This document shows, piece after piece, positions 1 through 9,195 of a DNA stretch of 64,000 bases. How positions within the stretch are numbered: the first letter of the stretch is position 1; each line of letters opens with the position of its first letter. The notes beneath the pieces were generated by a model. It worked only from the letters and a program-made list of their open reading frames with translations. It was not told where the DNA came from and ran no database searches. Source of the DNA: Prochlorococcus sp. AG-347-J14 (GTDB taxonomy: Bacteria; Cyanobacteriota; Cyanobacteriia; PCC-6307; Cyanobiaceae); NCBI GenBank assembly GCA_003281505.1, contig QCBU01000002.1, positions 1-64,000 of the forward strand, read 5' to 3'. Both the position numbers and the translations under genes were made by a program.

Positions 1-149
1 TTGTTTAATACCATTTCTTCTGGTTCACCTTTATCAAGTTCAACAATAAGTTGTTCGTTTTTGGATAACTTCTCCAAAGCCAATTTGATTTTGACAACAT
101 TTAAAGGACATGGAATAGATTTAAGATCCAAATGCTTTAAGGAACTCAT
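1..149 (-). CDS. TusA/SirA-family sulfurtransferase, partial (3' end cut by window)
   Basis: The reverse strand from 149 reads [20 protein letters not shown] and continues open to the window edge, about 49 residues. The CPLNVVK stretch matches the Cys-Pro-x-Pro-like sulfur-accepting motif of the TusA/SirA/YedF family: a small protein whose single cysteine carries persulfide sulfur for thiolation or cofactor synthesis. Family members are usually 75-85 residues, so roughly the last third is missing. Its ATG overlaps the dnaJ stop by one base (TAATG), which suggests translational coupling at the end of a grpE-dnaJ unit. The particular sulfur pathway cannot be told from sequence. Confidence 0.8.
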   Translation of the reverse strand, partial: MSSLKHLDLKSIPCPLNVVKIKLALEKLSKNEQLIVELDKGEPEEMVLN

Positions 150-1273
150 TAAGATTCTTTACCAAATAATTTACTAAAAAGTCCACTACTGGAATTAATA
201 TTTTTATCTGAATATTGAGAAGCTAAATCCTCTAAAAGTTGTCGCTCTCCATCGGTTATACGAGTTGGTAATTTTACTTTTACTAAGACTTCATGATTTC
301 CTCTCGCAACCGGATTACCAAGTCTAGGTACCCCTTTATTCTCAAGTGAAAGAGTTGTGTTTGGCTGGGTACCACTTGGAATTTTTAAATTAACATCTCC
401 ATCAACTGTAGTAATTTTAACAGTGTCACCTAAAATAGCCTGTAAATAACTCACTGCTATTTCTGAGTAAATAGTTACACCATCTCTTTTAAGTTTTGAA
501 TCATTCTTAACCTTTATAAACACATAAAGATCTCCAGGTGGACCCCCTTTCAAACCAACATTTCCCTCACCGGAAACTCTTAATTTAGTACCAGTATCAA
601 CTCCTGCAGGAATATTAATTCTTAATTTTTTTCTGACTTGCTTCACTCCATTACCGCCGCAACTTAAACATGGATCTGCAATTATCTGACCAGCACCATT
701 ACATGAAGGACATTCAGCTACTTGTGTGAAATTACCAAAAGGTGTTCTTGTGGCTCTTCTAACTTGTCCACTTCCACCACATGTTGAACAAGTTTTGGGT
801 CCGGTTCCTGGTTTTGCACCTGTTCCCCTACAGACTTCACATGTTTCTAGATGAGGAATTTTAATTTCTGTTTGTTGGCCAAAAATTGCATCTTTAAAGT
901 CAACATTAAGGTCATACCTTAGATCATCGCCTTGTTGAGGACCTCTTCTTTGTGTTCTTCCTCCCTGTGGATTTTGCCCCCCAAAACCATTAAAAAAAGT
1001 TTCAAATAAATCAGCAAACCCACCCATATCTCCCATATCAGGCATTCCAGCTGCTCCTCCAAGGCCAGCCTCTCCAAATTGGTCATATCTTGCTCTAGTT
1101 TCAGGATCAGCTAATGCTTCATAAGCCTTACCAATTTCTTTAAATTTATCTTCGGCACCAGGTTCTTTATTAACATCAGGATGGTATTGTCTGGCTAATT
1201 TTCTATAAGCCCTTTTTAAGGTATCCGCATCAGCATCTCTTGAAACTCCAAGTATTTGATAGAAATCAGCCAT
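149..1273 (-). CDS. dnaJ: Chaperone protein DnaJ (Hsp40)
   Basis: Co-chaperone that delivers substrates to DnaK and stimulates its ATPase. All type-I DnaJ parts are present in 374 residues: a J domain at 1-70 with HPD at 31-33, a Gly/Phe-rich linker at about 70-110, four CxxCxGxG zinc-finger repeats at about 145-210 ([32 protein letters not shown]), then the beta-rich C-terminal substrate-binding part. Length is normal for the family. It lies 29 bases downstream of grpE on the same strand and overlaps the next gene by one base. The main dnaK of this window is 33 kb away, so the classical grpE-dnaK-dnaJ operon is split. No CIRCE element is visible upstream. Confidence 0.97.
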   Translation of the reverse strand: MADFYQILGVSRDADADTLKRAYRKLARQYHPDVNKEPGAEDKFKEIGKAYEALADPETRARYDQFGEAGLGGAAGMPDMGDMGGFADLFETFFNGFGGQNPQGGRTQRRGPQQGDDLRYDLNVDFKDAIFGQQTEIKIPHLETCEVCRGTGAKPGTGPKTCSTCGGSGQVRRATRTPFGNFTQVAECPSCNGAGQIIADPCLSCGGNGVKQVRKKLRINIPAGVDTGTKLRVSGEGNVGLKGGPPGDLYVFIKVKNDSKLKRDGVTIYSEIAVSYLQAILGDTVKITTVDGDVNLKIPSGTQPNTTLSLENKGVPRLGNPVARGNHEVLVKVKLPTRITDGERQLLEDLASQYSDKNINSSSGLFSKLFGKES

Positions 1274-1302
1274 TAGATAATGCTTAAGTAAAAATTTGGA
1301 AT

Positions 1303-2022
1303 TTATTCATCTTCAGAAGTATTTTCCTCTGAATCAATATCCCCTTCAACTTTATCCTTTTCTACTTCCTCTTGTGAATTTTGTTTTCCAGGTCCCATAG
1401 AAACTTTTACCAACGCATGTCTCAAAACCTTACCTTCAAGATGATATCCTCTCTGCAATTCTTCAATAATAAAATCTTCTTTAAAATCTTCACTAGGTTC
1501 TCTCAATACAGCTTCATGCAGGCTTGGATCAAATTGCTGACCAACAACTCTCATTGGTGAAACTCCCTGTTGTTTTAAAACTTCTACCAATTGCTTATAA
1601 AATCCTTGATAACTTCTATGAAGAGCTTGAGCTTCTTCACTTTCAGGTTTAAGTTGTTGTCTTGCTCTCTCAAAATTATCAACAATAGGAAGTATTGCAG
1701 TTAAAGTCTTTGAAACAAGTTGGATTTTTAAATCGTCCTGATCTCTAGACTGTCTTTTTCTAAAATTATCAAAATCTGCTGAAATCCTTACATATTGATT
1801 TTTTAATGTTTCATGCTCTTTTTCTAGTTGTTCTAATCTCGCATCATTATTAGAAATAGAATTTTTTAATTCTTCGGTATTTATTTCTTCTGTTTTTTGA
1901 GAAGATAATTCATTATTTTCAGTAGTTAATTCTTGCTTAGATGTTGAATTTTCAAGAGCATTTTCCTGATCAGAAAGATCATTTTCTTTATTTTCAATAT
2001 TTTCTGATTGATTTTCAATCAT
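1303..2022 (-). CDS. grpE: Nucleotide exchange factor GrpE
   Basis: GrpE releases ADP from DnaK and so resets the Hsp70 cycle. I start it at the ATG at 2022 ([14 protein letters not shown]), giving 239 residues. The open frame extends upstream to 2073, but those extra 17 residues look like leader sequence. Residues 1-60 are acidic and Asn/Gln-rich, followed by a long coiled coil ([20 protein letters not shown]) and the C-terminal beta domain with the family signature [17 protein letters not shown]. The tail after that is again acidic. It is followed by dnaJ on the same strand. A GC-rich hairpin at 2076-2089 separates it from msrB upstream. Confidence 0.95.
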   Translation of the reverse strand: MIENQSENIENKENDLSDQENALENSTSKQELTTENNELSSQKTEEINTEELKNSISNNDARLEQLEKEHETLKNQYVRISADFDNFRKRQSRDQDDLKIQLVSKTLTAILPIVDNFERARQQLKPESEEAQALHRSYQGFYKQLVEVLKQQGVSPMRVVGQQFDPSLHEAVLREPSEDFKEDFIIEELQRGYHLEGKVLRHALVKVSMGPGKQNSQEEVEKDKVEGDIDSEENTSEDE

Positions 2023-2075
2023 TTTTCTAAATTTTAATAAGACTATTCTCCAATAAAGTGATGCACAAAACAAGT

Positions 2076-2089
2076 TGCGGAAGGCCGCA
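2076..2089 (-). terminator. Short GC hairpin between msrB and grpE
   Basis: A five-base-pair stem TGCGG/CCGCA closes a four-base loop in an otherwise AT-rich gap just after the msrB stop. On the minus strand it is followed by ACTTGTTTTG, a broken T tract. It could be a weak terminator for msrB or a leader hairpin for grpE. The stem is seen; the role is inference. Confidence 0.4.
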
Positions 2090-2096
2090 CAAATAT

Positions 2097-2591
2097 TTAG
2101 TCTGGAACAAACCTTAATGCTAATCCATTGTTGCAGTATCTTTTGCCAGTAGGAGGTGGCCCATCATTGAAAACATGTCCTTGATGACCTCCGCATCTTG
2201 CACAATGATATTCGGTTCTAGGGACAATTAACTTAAAATCAACTTTCGTTTCTACTGATCCTTGAATTGAATCCCAAAAACTTGGCCATCCTGTACCACT
2301 ATCGAACTTTTTATCTGAAGAAAAAAGGGGTAAATCGCAACCTGCACAGTGAAAATTCCCTTTTCTTTTCTCATTATTTAATGGACTGCTGAAGGCTCTT
2401 TCAGTACCTTCTTCCCTCAGAATATAATAAGATTCTGGACTAAGCCTTGATTTCCATTCGTCTTTTGAAAAATTCCACTCTTCTTTAGAAGCAAGGGAAG
2501 ATGCTAACACTTGCATAGGTTTAAAAATTATTTTTAAGATTGACATAGTAGGAATTAGAATAAAAGTTCTTCTCGATAGAAATTGATTCAT
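2097..2591 (-). CDS. msrB: Peptide-methionine (R)-S-oxide reductase MsrB, probably exported
   Basis: Reduces the R epimer of methionine sulfoxide in oxidised proteins. Two zinc-binding CxxC pairs are visible at C82/C85 (CAGC) and C130/C133 (CARC), GTGWPSFW lies at about 99-106, and the catalytic cysteine is C153 in KRYCNN. The MsrB domain fills residues 37-164. The first 35 residues are unusual for a cytosolic MsrB: a twin-arginine-like SRRTFIL followed by a hydrophobic stretch and small residues (VLASSLAS), suggesting Tat export to the periplasm or thylakoid lumen. A start at Met16 (2546) would remove the twin arginine. Only 20 bases separate it from the divergent dusA start. Confidence 0.93.
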   Translation of the reverse strand: MNQFLSRRTFILIPTMSILKIIFKPMQVLASSLASKEEWNFSKDEWKSRLSPESYYILREEGTERAFSSPLNNEKRKGNFHCAGCDLPLFSSDKKFDSGTGWPSFWDSIQGSVETKVDFKLIVPRTEYHCARCGGHQGHVFNDGPPPTGKRYCNNGLALRFVPD

Positions 2592-2611
2592 ATATTTAAG
2601 TCAAAAAAGTA

Positions 2612-3616
2612 ATGAATTTCATTCAAGCTAATTCTATTAATAATATTCATAAATTAAGTATTGCTCCAATGATGGATTGTACTGATAAACATTTCAGAAT
2701 GATAATGAGAAAAATAAGTTCTAAAGCTCTGTTGTATACAGAAATGATTGTGGCCCAAAGTTTAGTTCATACGAATAACAAAGAAATTTTTCTTGATTTT
2801 AATGATGAAGAACATCCGATATCGATTCAGTTTGGTGGGGATGATCCTAAAATCCTTAAAGAAGCAGCACAAATGGCTCAGGATTGGGGTTATGACGAAA
2901 TAAACTTTAATGTTGGTTGTCCTAGTCCACGAGTCTGTTCTGGAAATTTTGGCGCTTCCCTTATGAAAAACCCTCAAAAAGTAGCAAAGTGCATAGAATC
3001 TTTAAAAAATAATTGCAACCTACCAGTTACCATCAAACACAGAATAGGCGTCGACAATGATGATAGTTTCGTTAACTTAAATAATTTTGTAAGAATTATC
3101 GCAAATGCTGGTGCAGACAGATTTACTGTTCATGCGAGGAAAGCAATATTAAAAGGTCTAAATCCAAAACAAAACAGGACCATACCTCCACTTAATTATG
3201 ATGTAGTAAAAAAATTGAAAAAATCAAATCCAGAATTATTAATAGAAATCAATGGGGGTTTAACCAGTATCGATGAATCATTAAAAGCCTTAATTGATTT
3301 TGATGGGGTCATGATTGGACGATCAGTATATAAACATCCCTTAAGATGGTCCCAAATTGATGAAAAAATTTATGGAATCAATACAAAATGTAAATCTGCT
3401 TCAAGTATTATTTTCTCTTTAATTCCATACATAGAAGAACATTTAAGTAATGGAGGAAAATCTTGGGATATTTGCAAACATCTAATAAATTTAGTGGAGG
3501 GTATTCCAAAAGCAAAAATCTGGAGAAATCAAATTTCAAATAAATCTATAAAAAAAGAATTAGATATTGAATATTTATTTAAATTGACGTCTGCGCTTGA
3601 GGCAATGGGTTTCTAA
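2612..3616 (+). CDS. dusA: tRNA-dihydrouridine synthase, DusA type
   Basis: FMN-dependent enzyme that reduces uridine to dihydrouridine in tRNA D-loops. DusA hallmarks are present: APMMDCTDKHFR at 18-29, LYTEMIVA at 41-48, QFGGDDP, and NFNVGCPSPRV with the catalytic cysteine at C103. The length of 334 residues is ordinary for DusA. The start is the only Met before the conserved core. It is divergent from msrB with a 20-base gap, so its promoter must lie partly inside msrB. Its TAA overlaps the stop of the converging RNA-binding protein gene by three bases. Confidence 0.95.
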   Translation: MNFIQANSINNIHKLSIAPMMDCTDKHFRMIMRKISSKALLYTEMIVAQSLVHTNNKEIFLDFNDEEHPISIQFGGDDPKILKEAAQMAQDWGYDEINFNVGCPSPRVCSGNFGASLMKNPQKVAKCIESLKNNCNLPVTIKHRIGVDNDDSFVNLNNFVRIIANAGADRFTVHARKAILKGLNPKQNRTIPPLNYDVVKKLKKSNPELLIEINGGLTSIDESLKALIDFDGVMIGRSVYKHPLRWSQIDEKIYGINTKCKSASSIIFSLIPYIEEHLSNGGKSWDICKHLINLVEGIPKAKIWRNQISNKSIKKELDIEYLFKLTSALEAMGF

Positions 3617-4224
3617 TTTGTCTCGTTAGAAGCATTACTCTCAGCAGATAAGCCCCTTTTTCTCCTACTCCTACCATTTTCATATTCAGAGTTTTCAGAA
3701 GAATTTCCATAACTCCTATCTTCCCAGCCTTCTGCTCCAGAAGATTTATTAGTGTAAGAGCTACTAGAATCAGAATTACCACTGGCGTAGCCACCGCCGT
3801 ATCCACTGGCATAACCACCTCCATTATTACCACCTCCATAGCCACCTCCATTATTACCACCTCCATAGCCACCACCATTATTGCCGCCGCCGTAGCCACC
3901 ACCATTATTGCCGCCGCCGTATCCGCCACCATTATTGCCGCCGCCGTAGCCGCCTCTTCCTCCTCTACGAGACCCGCCAGAACCTCTTGGCTCCGCTTTA
4001 TTAATTCTTAATGGTCTACCCATAAGTTCCGTGCCTTGCATCCCATCAATTGCTTTTGACTCAATCGCTTCATCTGCCATTTCAATAAATGCAAAGCCCC
4101 TTTTTCTTCCAGTATCTCTCTCCAAGGGAAGAGAACAATTTAAAACCTCACCAAAAGGGGCAAACAACTGTATAACATCTTCACGCTCTGCGCGGAACGG
4201 CAAATTGCCAACAAAAATACTCAC
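3613..4224 (-). CDS. Glycine-rich RRM RNA-binding protein (Rbp family)
   Basis: Cyanobacterial single-RRM protein with a Gly-rich tail, of the type linked in other cyanobacteria to cold response and mRNA localisation. RNP2 is IFVGNL (3-8) and RNP1 is KRGFAFIEM (41-49), both intact, so RNA binding is likely. The linker at 79-91 is rich in Arg and Gly. Residues 93-137 are five perfect copies of YGGGNNGGG, then a Ser/Asn-rich stretch and a basic tail SRRKRG. The start codon is GTG at 4224, chosen because MSIFVGNLPF is the canonical Rbp beginning. The 115 bases upstream hold short inverted repeats (TATACT/AGTATA) that could form a leader structure. It converges with dusA. Confidence 0.93.
   Translation of the reverse strand: MSIFVGNLPFRAEREDVIQLFAPFGEVLNCSLPLERDTGRKRGFAFIEMADEAIESKAIDGMQGTELMGRPLRINKAEPRGSGGSRRGGRGGYGGGNNGGGYGGGNNGGGYGGGNNGGGYGGGNNGGGYGGGNNGGGYASGYGGGYASGNSDSSSSYTNKSSGAEGWEDRSYGNSSENSEYENGRSRRKRGLSAESNASNETN
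3814..3948 (-). repeat. Five tandem 27-bp units coding YGGGNNGGG
   Basis: The Gly-rich tail is built of five 27-base units. The three N-terminal units (3868-3948) use GGC-type glycine codons; the two C-terminal ones (3814-3867) use GGA/GGT. The units at 3868-3894 and 3895-3921 are identical in DNA. The protein repeat is constant while codons fall into two families, which suggests two separate rounds of tandem duplication. Confidence 0.9.
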
Positions 4225-4339
4225 TTTAGACTCAACAAAGAAAATTTACCTTATAAAGAAACTACAATGAGTAGTTCTATAACGTTGCTTAACTATACTA
4301 CTTCAAAGTATACCCATGTTGTAGAAAAATAATTGAGAT

Positions 4340-5719
4340 TCAAACTAACAATTTTTTTTGCCAATTATTTACCTCTTTTTCTACCTGAACAAAACCTGTA
4401 CCACCCTCGCTATTTCTTGATTTAACGACATTAAGAGGTTTAAGGTCCTCATAAACATCTTCATCAAATTCGGAATGAAATTTTTTAAATTCATCAATTT
4501 TAAGATTTTTAAATAACATTTTTCTCTCGAGGCAATATTTAACTATTTCTCCAACAACTTGATAGGCGGTCCTAAAAGGAACATCTTTACCAACTAAGTA
4601 ATCTGCCAAATCAGTAGCATTAGAAAAGTCATTTTCTACAGAATCAGATAAATTTTTAATATTAAATTCAATACCCTCATTAATTACTATAGTCATGGCC
4701 TTTATACAAGAAGATATTGTTTCTGCAGTATCAAATATTGGCTCTTTATCCTCTTGAAAATCCTTATTATATGAAAGTGGCACACCTTTTACCATTGTTA
4801 ACAATGCCTGAAGATGTCCATAAACTCTTCCCGTCTTACCTCTTATCAATTCTGGAACATCAGGATTTTTTTTCTGCGGCATTAAGCTACTTCCGGTAGC
4901 ACATTTATCAGTTAATTTTGCAAAACAAAATTCATCAGTTACCCATAAAATTATTTCCTCCGAGATTTTACTTAAATGAGACATTAACAAAGCAGAAGCA
5001 GAAACAAACTCTATACAAAAATCTCTATCACTAACTGCATCAATACTGTTTTTATAAATCTTTTCAAAACCCAATTCTGCAGCTGTGTAATGCCTATCTA
5101 TCTTTATTTTTGTTCCAGCCAATGCTGCAGCTCCTAAAGGAGAAATATTAACTCTTGCGCGAACTTCTTTAAACCTTTCACGGTCTCTTTGGAGCATTTC
5201 TAAATAAGCCAATAAATGATGAGCCAAAGATAATGGTTGAGCTCTTTGCATGTGAGTATATCCAGGAATTAAGGTATAAATATTAGATTTAGCAAGATTT
5301 AAGAAGGATTTTTGCAAATCGATTATTAGTATTTCAACATTATCAATCTCATTTCTTAGCCACAATCTTATATCCGTGCCAACTTGATCATTTCTACTTC
5401 TACCTGTATGTAATTTTTTTCCCGTTTCGCCTATTAAACTTATCAATTTTTCTTCTATACAATAGTGAATATCTTCAGAAGGTGGACTAGGAGAAAATTT
5501 ACCCTCCAAATACTCAGCTTTTATTGACTCTAGACCATTAATAATTTGCAAAGTTTCCTGAGAAGATAAAACTTGAGTTTTACCAAGCATTTTCGTATGA
5601 GCAATCGAACAAGCTAGATCTTCTAATATAAGCTTTCTATCAAAACTAATTGAGGCATTAAACTTTTCAATAAAAGGGTCAAGGGCACTATCAAACCTTT
5701 TACTCCAAACTTTTGCCAT
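4340..5719 (-). CDS. argH: Argininosuccinate lyase
   Basis: Last step of arginine synthesis: cleaves argininosuccinate into arginine and fumarate. Fumarase/aspartase superfamily motifs are in place: TGRSRNDQV at 105-113, YTHMQRAQP at 154-162, and the signature [12 protein letters not shown] at 276-287 containing the catalytic serine loop. The length of 459 residues is normal. It starts with ATG at 5719. The partner gene argG sits in the same window at 32127 but is unlinked. It lies downstream of the PP2C phosphatase on the same strand. Confidence 0.97.
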   Translation of the reverse strand: MAKVWSKRFDSALDPFIEKFNASISFDRKLILEDLACSIAHTKMLGKTQVLSSQETLQIINGLESIKAEYLEGKFSPSPPSEDIHYCIEEKLISLIGETGKKLHTGRSRNDQVGTDIRLWLRNEIDNVEILIIDLQKSFLNLAKSNIYTLIPGYTHMQRAQPLSLAHHLLAYLEMLQRDRERFKEVRARVNISPLGAAALAGTKIKIDRHYTAAELGFEKIYKNSIDAVSDRDFCIEFVSASALLMSHLSKISEEIILWVTDEFCFAKLTDKCATGSSLMPQKKNPDVPELIRGKTGRVYGHLQALLTMVKGVPLSYNKDFQEDKEPIFDTAETISSCIKAMTIVINEGIEFNIKNLSDSVENDFSNATDLADYLVGKDVPFRTAYQVVGEIVKYCLERKMLFKNLKIDEFKKFHSEFDEDVYEDLKPLNVVKSRNSEGGTGFVQVEKEVNNWQKKLLV

Positions 5720-5781
5720 ATTAAAAAGTAGCTTTAAATATCTCTAATAAAGCATTTTTTTATAAAAGTGACAAAAAATAT

Positions 5782-7125
5782 CTATTTCAATTGAAAAATA
5801 ATCATCGATGCATCATCTTCTAGATTTCTATTTTGACCTGTAAAATCATCTAACTTTTTAAATATTTTGTTTAGAATTTCCTGAGAAGTATACGATTGCT
5901 TACATAATTTTGAAAGGGTTTTAATTAGCCTTTCCTCATCAAATCTTTGCCCTAAAGAGTTAGAAGTATCAATTACTCCATCTGTGTAATAAAGAACTAA
6001 ATCATTTTCATTAAGCTTAATTTCACCACAATGATATTCCGCATCTTTTTGCAGTCCAAGTACAAATCCTTCTGCATCTAATTTTTTAATTTCCTGATCA
6101 GCACTTTTCCAAAGCAAAGGAGGATTATGTGCTGCATTAGCAAATCTCAATTTTCTAGTTCTAGGGTCATAATCTGAATAAAATAATGTCACAAATCTAT
6201 GTGATTGATCTAAATCATTTATCGCTAATTGATTCAAATCATGCAAAATTCTGTCAGGAGGAAGACCAGTAAGAACCTCTGCACGCAACATTCCTCTTAA
6301 CATAGTCATTAAAAGACCGGCTGGAATCCCCTTACCCATAACATCACCTATTACAAAGGCCCATCTAGATTTTTCTTTTCTTTTTTCTGATATATTCGTC
6401 TTTAAACACATAAAATCATAGTAATCGCCACCTAGTTTTAGAGCTGGTCTACAATGTGCAGCTAGGTCTATACCATGAATAATTGGACAATAATCCGGGA
6501 GTAATTGAGATTGAATTTCAGCACCAGTAGAAATTTCTCTATCTACGTTTTCGTGCCTTTTCTTTGTTTTTATTAAGTAATGATTTTCTAATCCAACAGC
6601 TAGACAATTTGCAATAAAATTAAAATTATTATCTTCAGTAATAGACTGCTTAGAATTATCTTCACTGAAAATATAAATAAATCCTCTACATTTACCTCTT
6701 GATAGTATTTTATTTGTTTCGATTTTATATTCTTTAAAATTATTTTTTAACGCATTTTCAAACATTAGAATTTCTTTTAATTTAAAATTTTTTGAAAAAT
6801 GAAATTGATTCAAAAAAATATTAATTTCTTCTTGAATTTTTAAATATTCATCTTTAGCAGAAATTTTTATATTTTCATTCCAAATTTCTCCCTCAAAATT
6901 TAAGGGAATTATTAAAATTACATCCTCGGAAAAAATATGTTTAAAAATTAAGCTTATATAATCTAGTAATTTATTTATGTTGGAAAATGATTTCAAATAA
7001 TATGCTAGTGAAGATGCAATTTCAGCAAATTGATATTTATTATTTAAAGTTACTGAAGATTCATTTTCTAAAAAATTTTGAATAAATTTGTTCGAAAATA
7101 TTTTTTCTTTTTGATTACTTTTCAA
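5782..7125 (-). CDS. PP2C-type (SpoIIE/RsbU) serine phosphatase
   Basis: Predicted protein serine/threonine phosphatase of the kind used in partner-switching control of sigma factors and stress responses. The C-terminal half (about 200-447) carries the PPM metal-binding motifs LGGDYYDF (231-238), GDVMGKG (260-266), YYTDGVID, and LEDDASMIIF near the end. Residues 30-185 look like a degenerate GAF-type sensory region, with no obvious ligand residues. The start is TTG at 7125: no in-frame ATG occurs before residue 121, which would remove the sensor region, and an upstream stop lies close by. No anti-sigma kinase or antagonist gene is adjacent, so the target is unknown. Confidence 0.88.
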   Translation of the reverse strand: MKSNQKEKIFSNKFIQNFLENESSVTLNNKYQFAEIASSLAYYLKSFSNINKLLDYISLIFKHIFSEDVILIIPLNFEGEIWNENIKISAKDEYLKIQEEINIFLNQFHFSKNFKLKEILMFENALKNNFKEYKIETNKILSRGKCRGFIYIFSEDNSKQSITEDNNFNFIANCLAVGLENHYLIKTKKRHENVDREISTGAEIQSQLLPDYCPIIHGIDLAAHCRPALKLGGDYYDFMCLKTNISEKRKEKSRWAFVIGDVMGKGIPAGLLMTMLRGMLRAEVLTGLPPDRILHDLNQLAINDLDQSHRFVTLFYSDYDPRTRKLRFANAAHNPPLLWKSADQEIKKLDAEGFVLGLQKDAEYHCGEIKLNENDLVLYYTDGVIDTSNSLGQRFDEERLIKTLSKLCKQSYTSQEILNKIFKKLDDFTGQNRNLEDDASMIIFQLK

Positions 7126-7192
7126 AACAAATTTTATAGATAAGTATGTTTTAACATTAAATTTAAATTTTTAAATAAAATTAATTAAATAT

Positions 7193-8506
7193 TTATTTAT
7201 CTGCGAGCATAGCCTCTACAAATTCATAACTATTGAATGGTCTTAAATCTTTTATACCTTCTCCAGCTCCAATAAACCTTATAGGCAAATTAACTTCTTC
7301 AGAAACAGCTAAAGAAACTCCTCCTCTAGAAGTCCCATCTAATTTAGTAATAATTGCTCCAGTTAGATCTGCTGATTTGGCGAAACTTTTTGCTTGTTTT
7401 AAGCCATTTTGACCCTGACTTGCATCTAAAACTAATAATGATTCAACAATTGCATCTGGAACCTGTTTATCGATAATTTTTTTTATTTTTGCTAATTCAT
7501 CCATCAAATTATTTTTTGTTTGCAGTCTACCGGCTGTATCAACAAGTAATAAATCAACATTTCTTTTTTTTGCAGAATTAATTGCATCAAATACTACAGC
7601 AGCTGGGTCAGCATTTTTTGATTGATTAGATATGACATCAACATTACTTCTATCTCCCCACACTTTCAATTGTTCAACTGCAGCGGCTCTAAAAGTATCA
7701 GCTGCAGCAATCAAGGTTTTATAATTACTTTTAGAGGACAAATATGCTAATTTTCCTAAAGTAGTAGTCTTACCAACGCCATTAACTCCTACTAATAACC
7801 AGACATTTAACCTATCTTTTTGGGGAACTAAAAGATCTATTCCCGAGTTTTTAATTGGTTTATCGATAATAAATTTTAACTCCTCCTTCAAGAATCTTAT
7901 TCCTGCTTCTGCACCAACAACTTCCTCGTTTAATTTTGTTCTAAGAGAATTTATAACTTTATCGGTCGAATCAATCCCTGCATCAGCTCTTATTAATAGA
8001 GTCTCTAAATCATCAAGAGATTCAGGAGTAAGAGGATCATCTCCTAATTTATCCAATAATTCAGTAACGAATCCTTTTCGGGTTTCTTCTAGCCCTCTCC
8101 GTAATTTAGTTAACCAATCAATTTCATCAATCGAAATTTGATTTATTTTTTTCCCTTGAGCTGCTAGTACCATTGCAGACCAAGTAAAATTATCATCAAA
8201 TTCTCCTAATTCAGATTCAGCAATAGCTTTAGGCTCTCGAAGAGTATTTTCTTTATTTGCAATATCAATCAATTCTTGCTTTTCCTGTTTCTCTAATTCT
8301 TGCTTTTCCTGTTTCTCTAATTCTTGCTTTTCCTGTTTCTCTAATTCTTGCTTTTCCTGTTTCTCTAATTCTTGCTTTTCCTGTTTCTCTAATTCTTGCT
8401 TTTGCTGTTTCTCTAATTCTTGCTTTTGCTCTTCCTGACGTTTTTTTAAAAGTGCATAAGCTTGGGCAGCCCACTCGCGAGAATTATCGGAATCAGTATT
8501 ATTCAT
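7193..8506 (-). CDS. ftsY: Signal recognition particle receptor FtsY
   Basis: SRP receptor GTPase that docks ribosome-nascent-chain complexes at the membrane. The NG domain runs from about 105 to 437, with G1 GVNGVGKTT (240-248), DTFRAAA (270-276), DTAGR (323-327), TKLDGT (387-392) and GAGEG near 413. The N-terminal A region is unusual: residues 28-79 are an almost perfect eight-residue repeat KQELEKQE, encoded by a 24-bp tandem repeat and predicted to form a highly charged helix or coiled coil. FtsY A regions are normally acidic and variable; this one alternates Lys and Glu. It lies downstream of nusB on the same strand. Confidence 0.96.
   Translation of the reverse strand: MNNTDSDNSREWAAQAYALLKKRQEEQKQELEKQQKQELEKQEKQELEKQEKQELEKQEKQELEKQEKQELEKQEKQELIDIANKENTLREPKAIAESELGEFDDNFTWSAMVLAAQGKKINQISIDEIDWLTKLRRGLEETRKGFVTELLDKLGDDPLTPESLDDLETLLIRADAGIDSTDKVINSLRTKLNEEVVGAEAGIRFLKEELKFIIDKPIKNSGIDLLVPQKDRLNVWLLVGVNGVGKTTTLGKLAYLSSKSNYKTLIAAADTFRAAAVEQLKVWGDRSNVDVISNQSKNADPAAVVFDAINSAKKRNVDLLLVDTAGRLQTKNNLMDELAKIKKIIDKQVPDAIVESLLVLDASQGQNGLKQAKSFAKSADLTGAIITKLDGTSRGGVSLAVSEEVNLPIRFIGAGEGIKDLRPFNSYEFVEAMLADK
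8270..8425 (-). repeat. 24-bp tandem repeat inside ftsY
   Basis: About six and a half copies of a 24-base unit that translates to KQELEKQE. The middle copies are identical in DNA, and those nearest the gene start carry single substitutions (tttgctg in place of tttcctg). A unit of 24 bases keeps frame, so copy-number change would lengthen or shorten the linker without breaking FtsY. Confidence 0.93.
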
Positions 8507-8574
8507 TATTATTTATGATTCGTAATTAAAATTTTTTTAAAATACTATTTATTTATATCAAATAATTATGATAA

Positions 8575-9192
8575 TTAAATTGTTTGTAATCTCCTTAAAA
8601 CTCCATTAATAAATTTTCTTCCTTGCATATCACTATATTTATTAGCTAAAGAAACAGCCTCATTACAAGCAACAGCTACAGGTGTATTTAAAAAATTGAT
8701 ATCGACGTAGGCTAAACGAAGAATATCCCTGTCAATTCTTGGTAATCTTTTTAACCTCCAGCCATCCATTACTTGATCAATATCAGAATCAATACTTTTA
8801 AGGTTGTTAATTATATTACAAATCCTTTGATTGACATCCTCTCTAATATCAATTTGACCGCTAGAAACAATTAGTTTTGGAAAGTCTAAAGTTACCGATA
8901 GTGTATTCATTACAGTTTCAATTTTTTTCAGAGATTTTTTTAATTCATCTCGAACGTTTGAATAAGAGGAATCAACACCTTCTTGCAATTCACTATCTAA
9001 TATTTTTTGTGAAGCATTTTCTAACTCAGACTCGCAATTATCTAATTCCTCTCTGCAATGGTTTATTAGAGAATCTAAAGCAGATTCGAAAATTTGTTCT
9101 ATTTGAAATTTATCTAATTTAAAATCACCTTTATCTTTTATAAGGCCAAGAGAAATTAAAGATAATTCTCTAGAAAGAGATCTATTATGCAT
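8575..9192 (-). CDS. nusB: Transcription antitermination factor NusB
   Basis: NusB binds boxA RNA with S10 and takes part in rRNA antitermination. The C-terminal half is the recognisable NusB fold, with WRLKRLPRIDRDILRLAYVDI and then PVAVACNEAVSLANKYSDMQGRKFINGVLRRL. The length of 205 residues exceeds the about 140 of E. coli because a helical insert (about 45-110) sits inside the domain, as in other cyanobacteria. ATG start at 9192. Only three bases separate it from the DUF502 gene upstream, implying co-transcription DUF502-nusB-ftsY. Confidence 0.94.
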   Translation of the reverse strand: MHNRSLSRELSLISLGLIKDKGDFKLDKFQIEQIFESALDSLINHCREELDNCESELENASQKILDSELQEGVDSSYSNVRDELKKSLKKIETVMNTLSVTLDFPKLIVSSGQIDIREDVNQRICNIINNLKSIDSDIDQVMDGWRLKRLPRIDRDILRLAYVDINFLNTPVAVACNEAVSLANKYSDMQGRKFINGVLRRLQTI

Positions 9193-9195
9193 TAA

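Noticed and set aside
2023-2096. CIRCE/HrcA operator ahead of grpE
   Set aside because: No TTAGCACTC-N9-GAGTGCTAA or close variant is present here or before dnaK.
3579-3932. Minus-strand 117-residue frame rich in Met, Val and Ala in the RRM gene
   Set aside because: Shifted frame of the Gly-rich repeat, with no start signal and low-complexity composition.
3814-8425. Short regular repeats that might suggest a CRISPR array
   Set aside because: Both repeat blocks are in-frame coding repeats with no unique spacers, and no cas genes are present.
8257-8529. Plus-strand frame of 90 residues with repeated LILAFPVS
   Set aside because: It is the antisense reading of the ftsY 24-bp repeat; any repeat whose unit is a multiple of three stays open in several frames.
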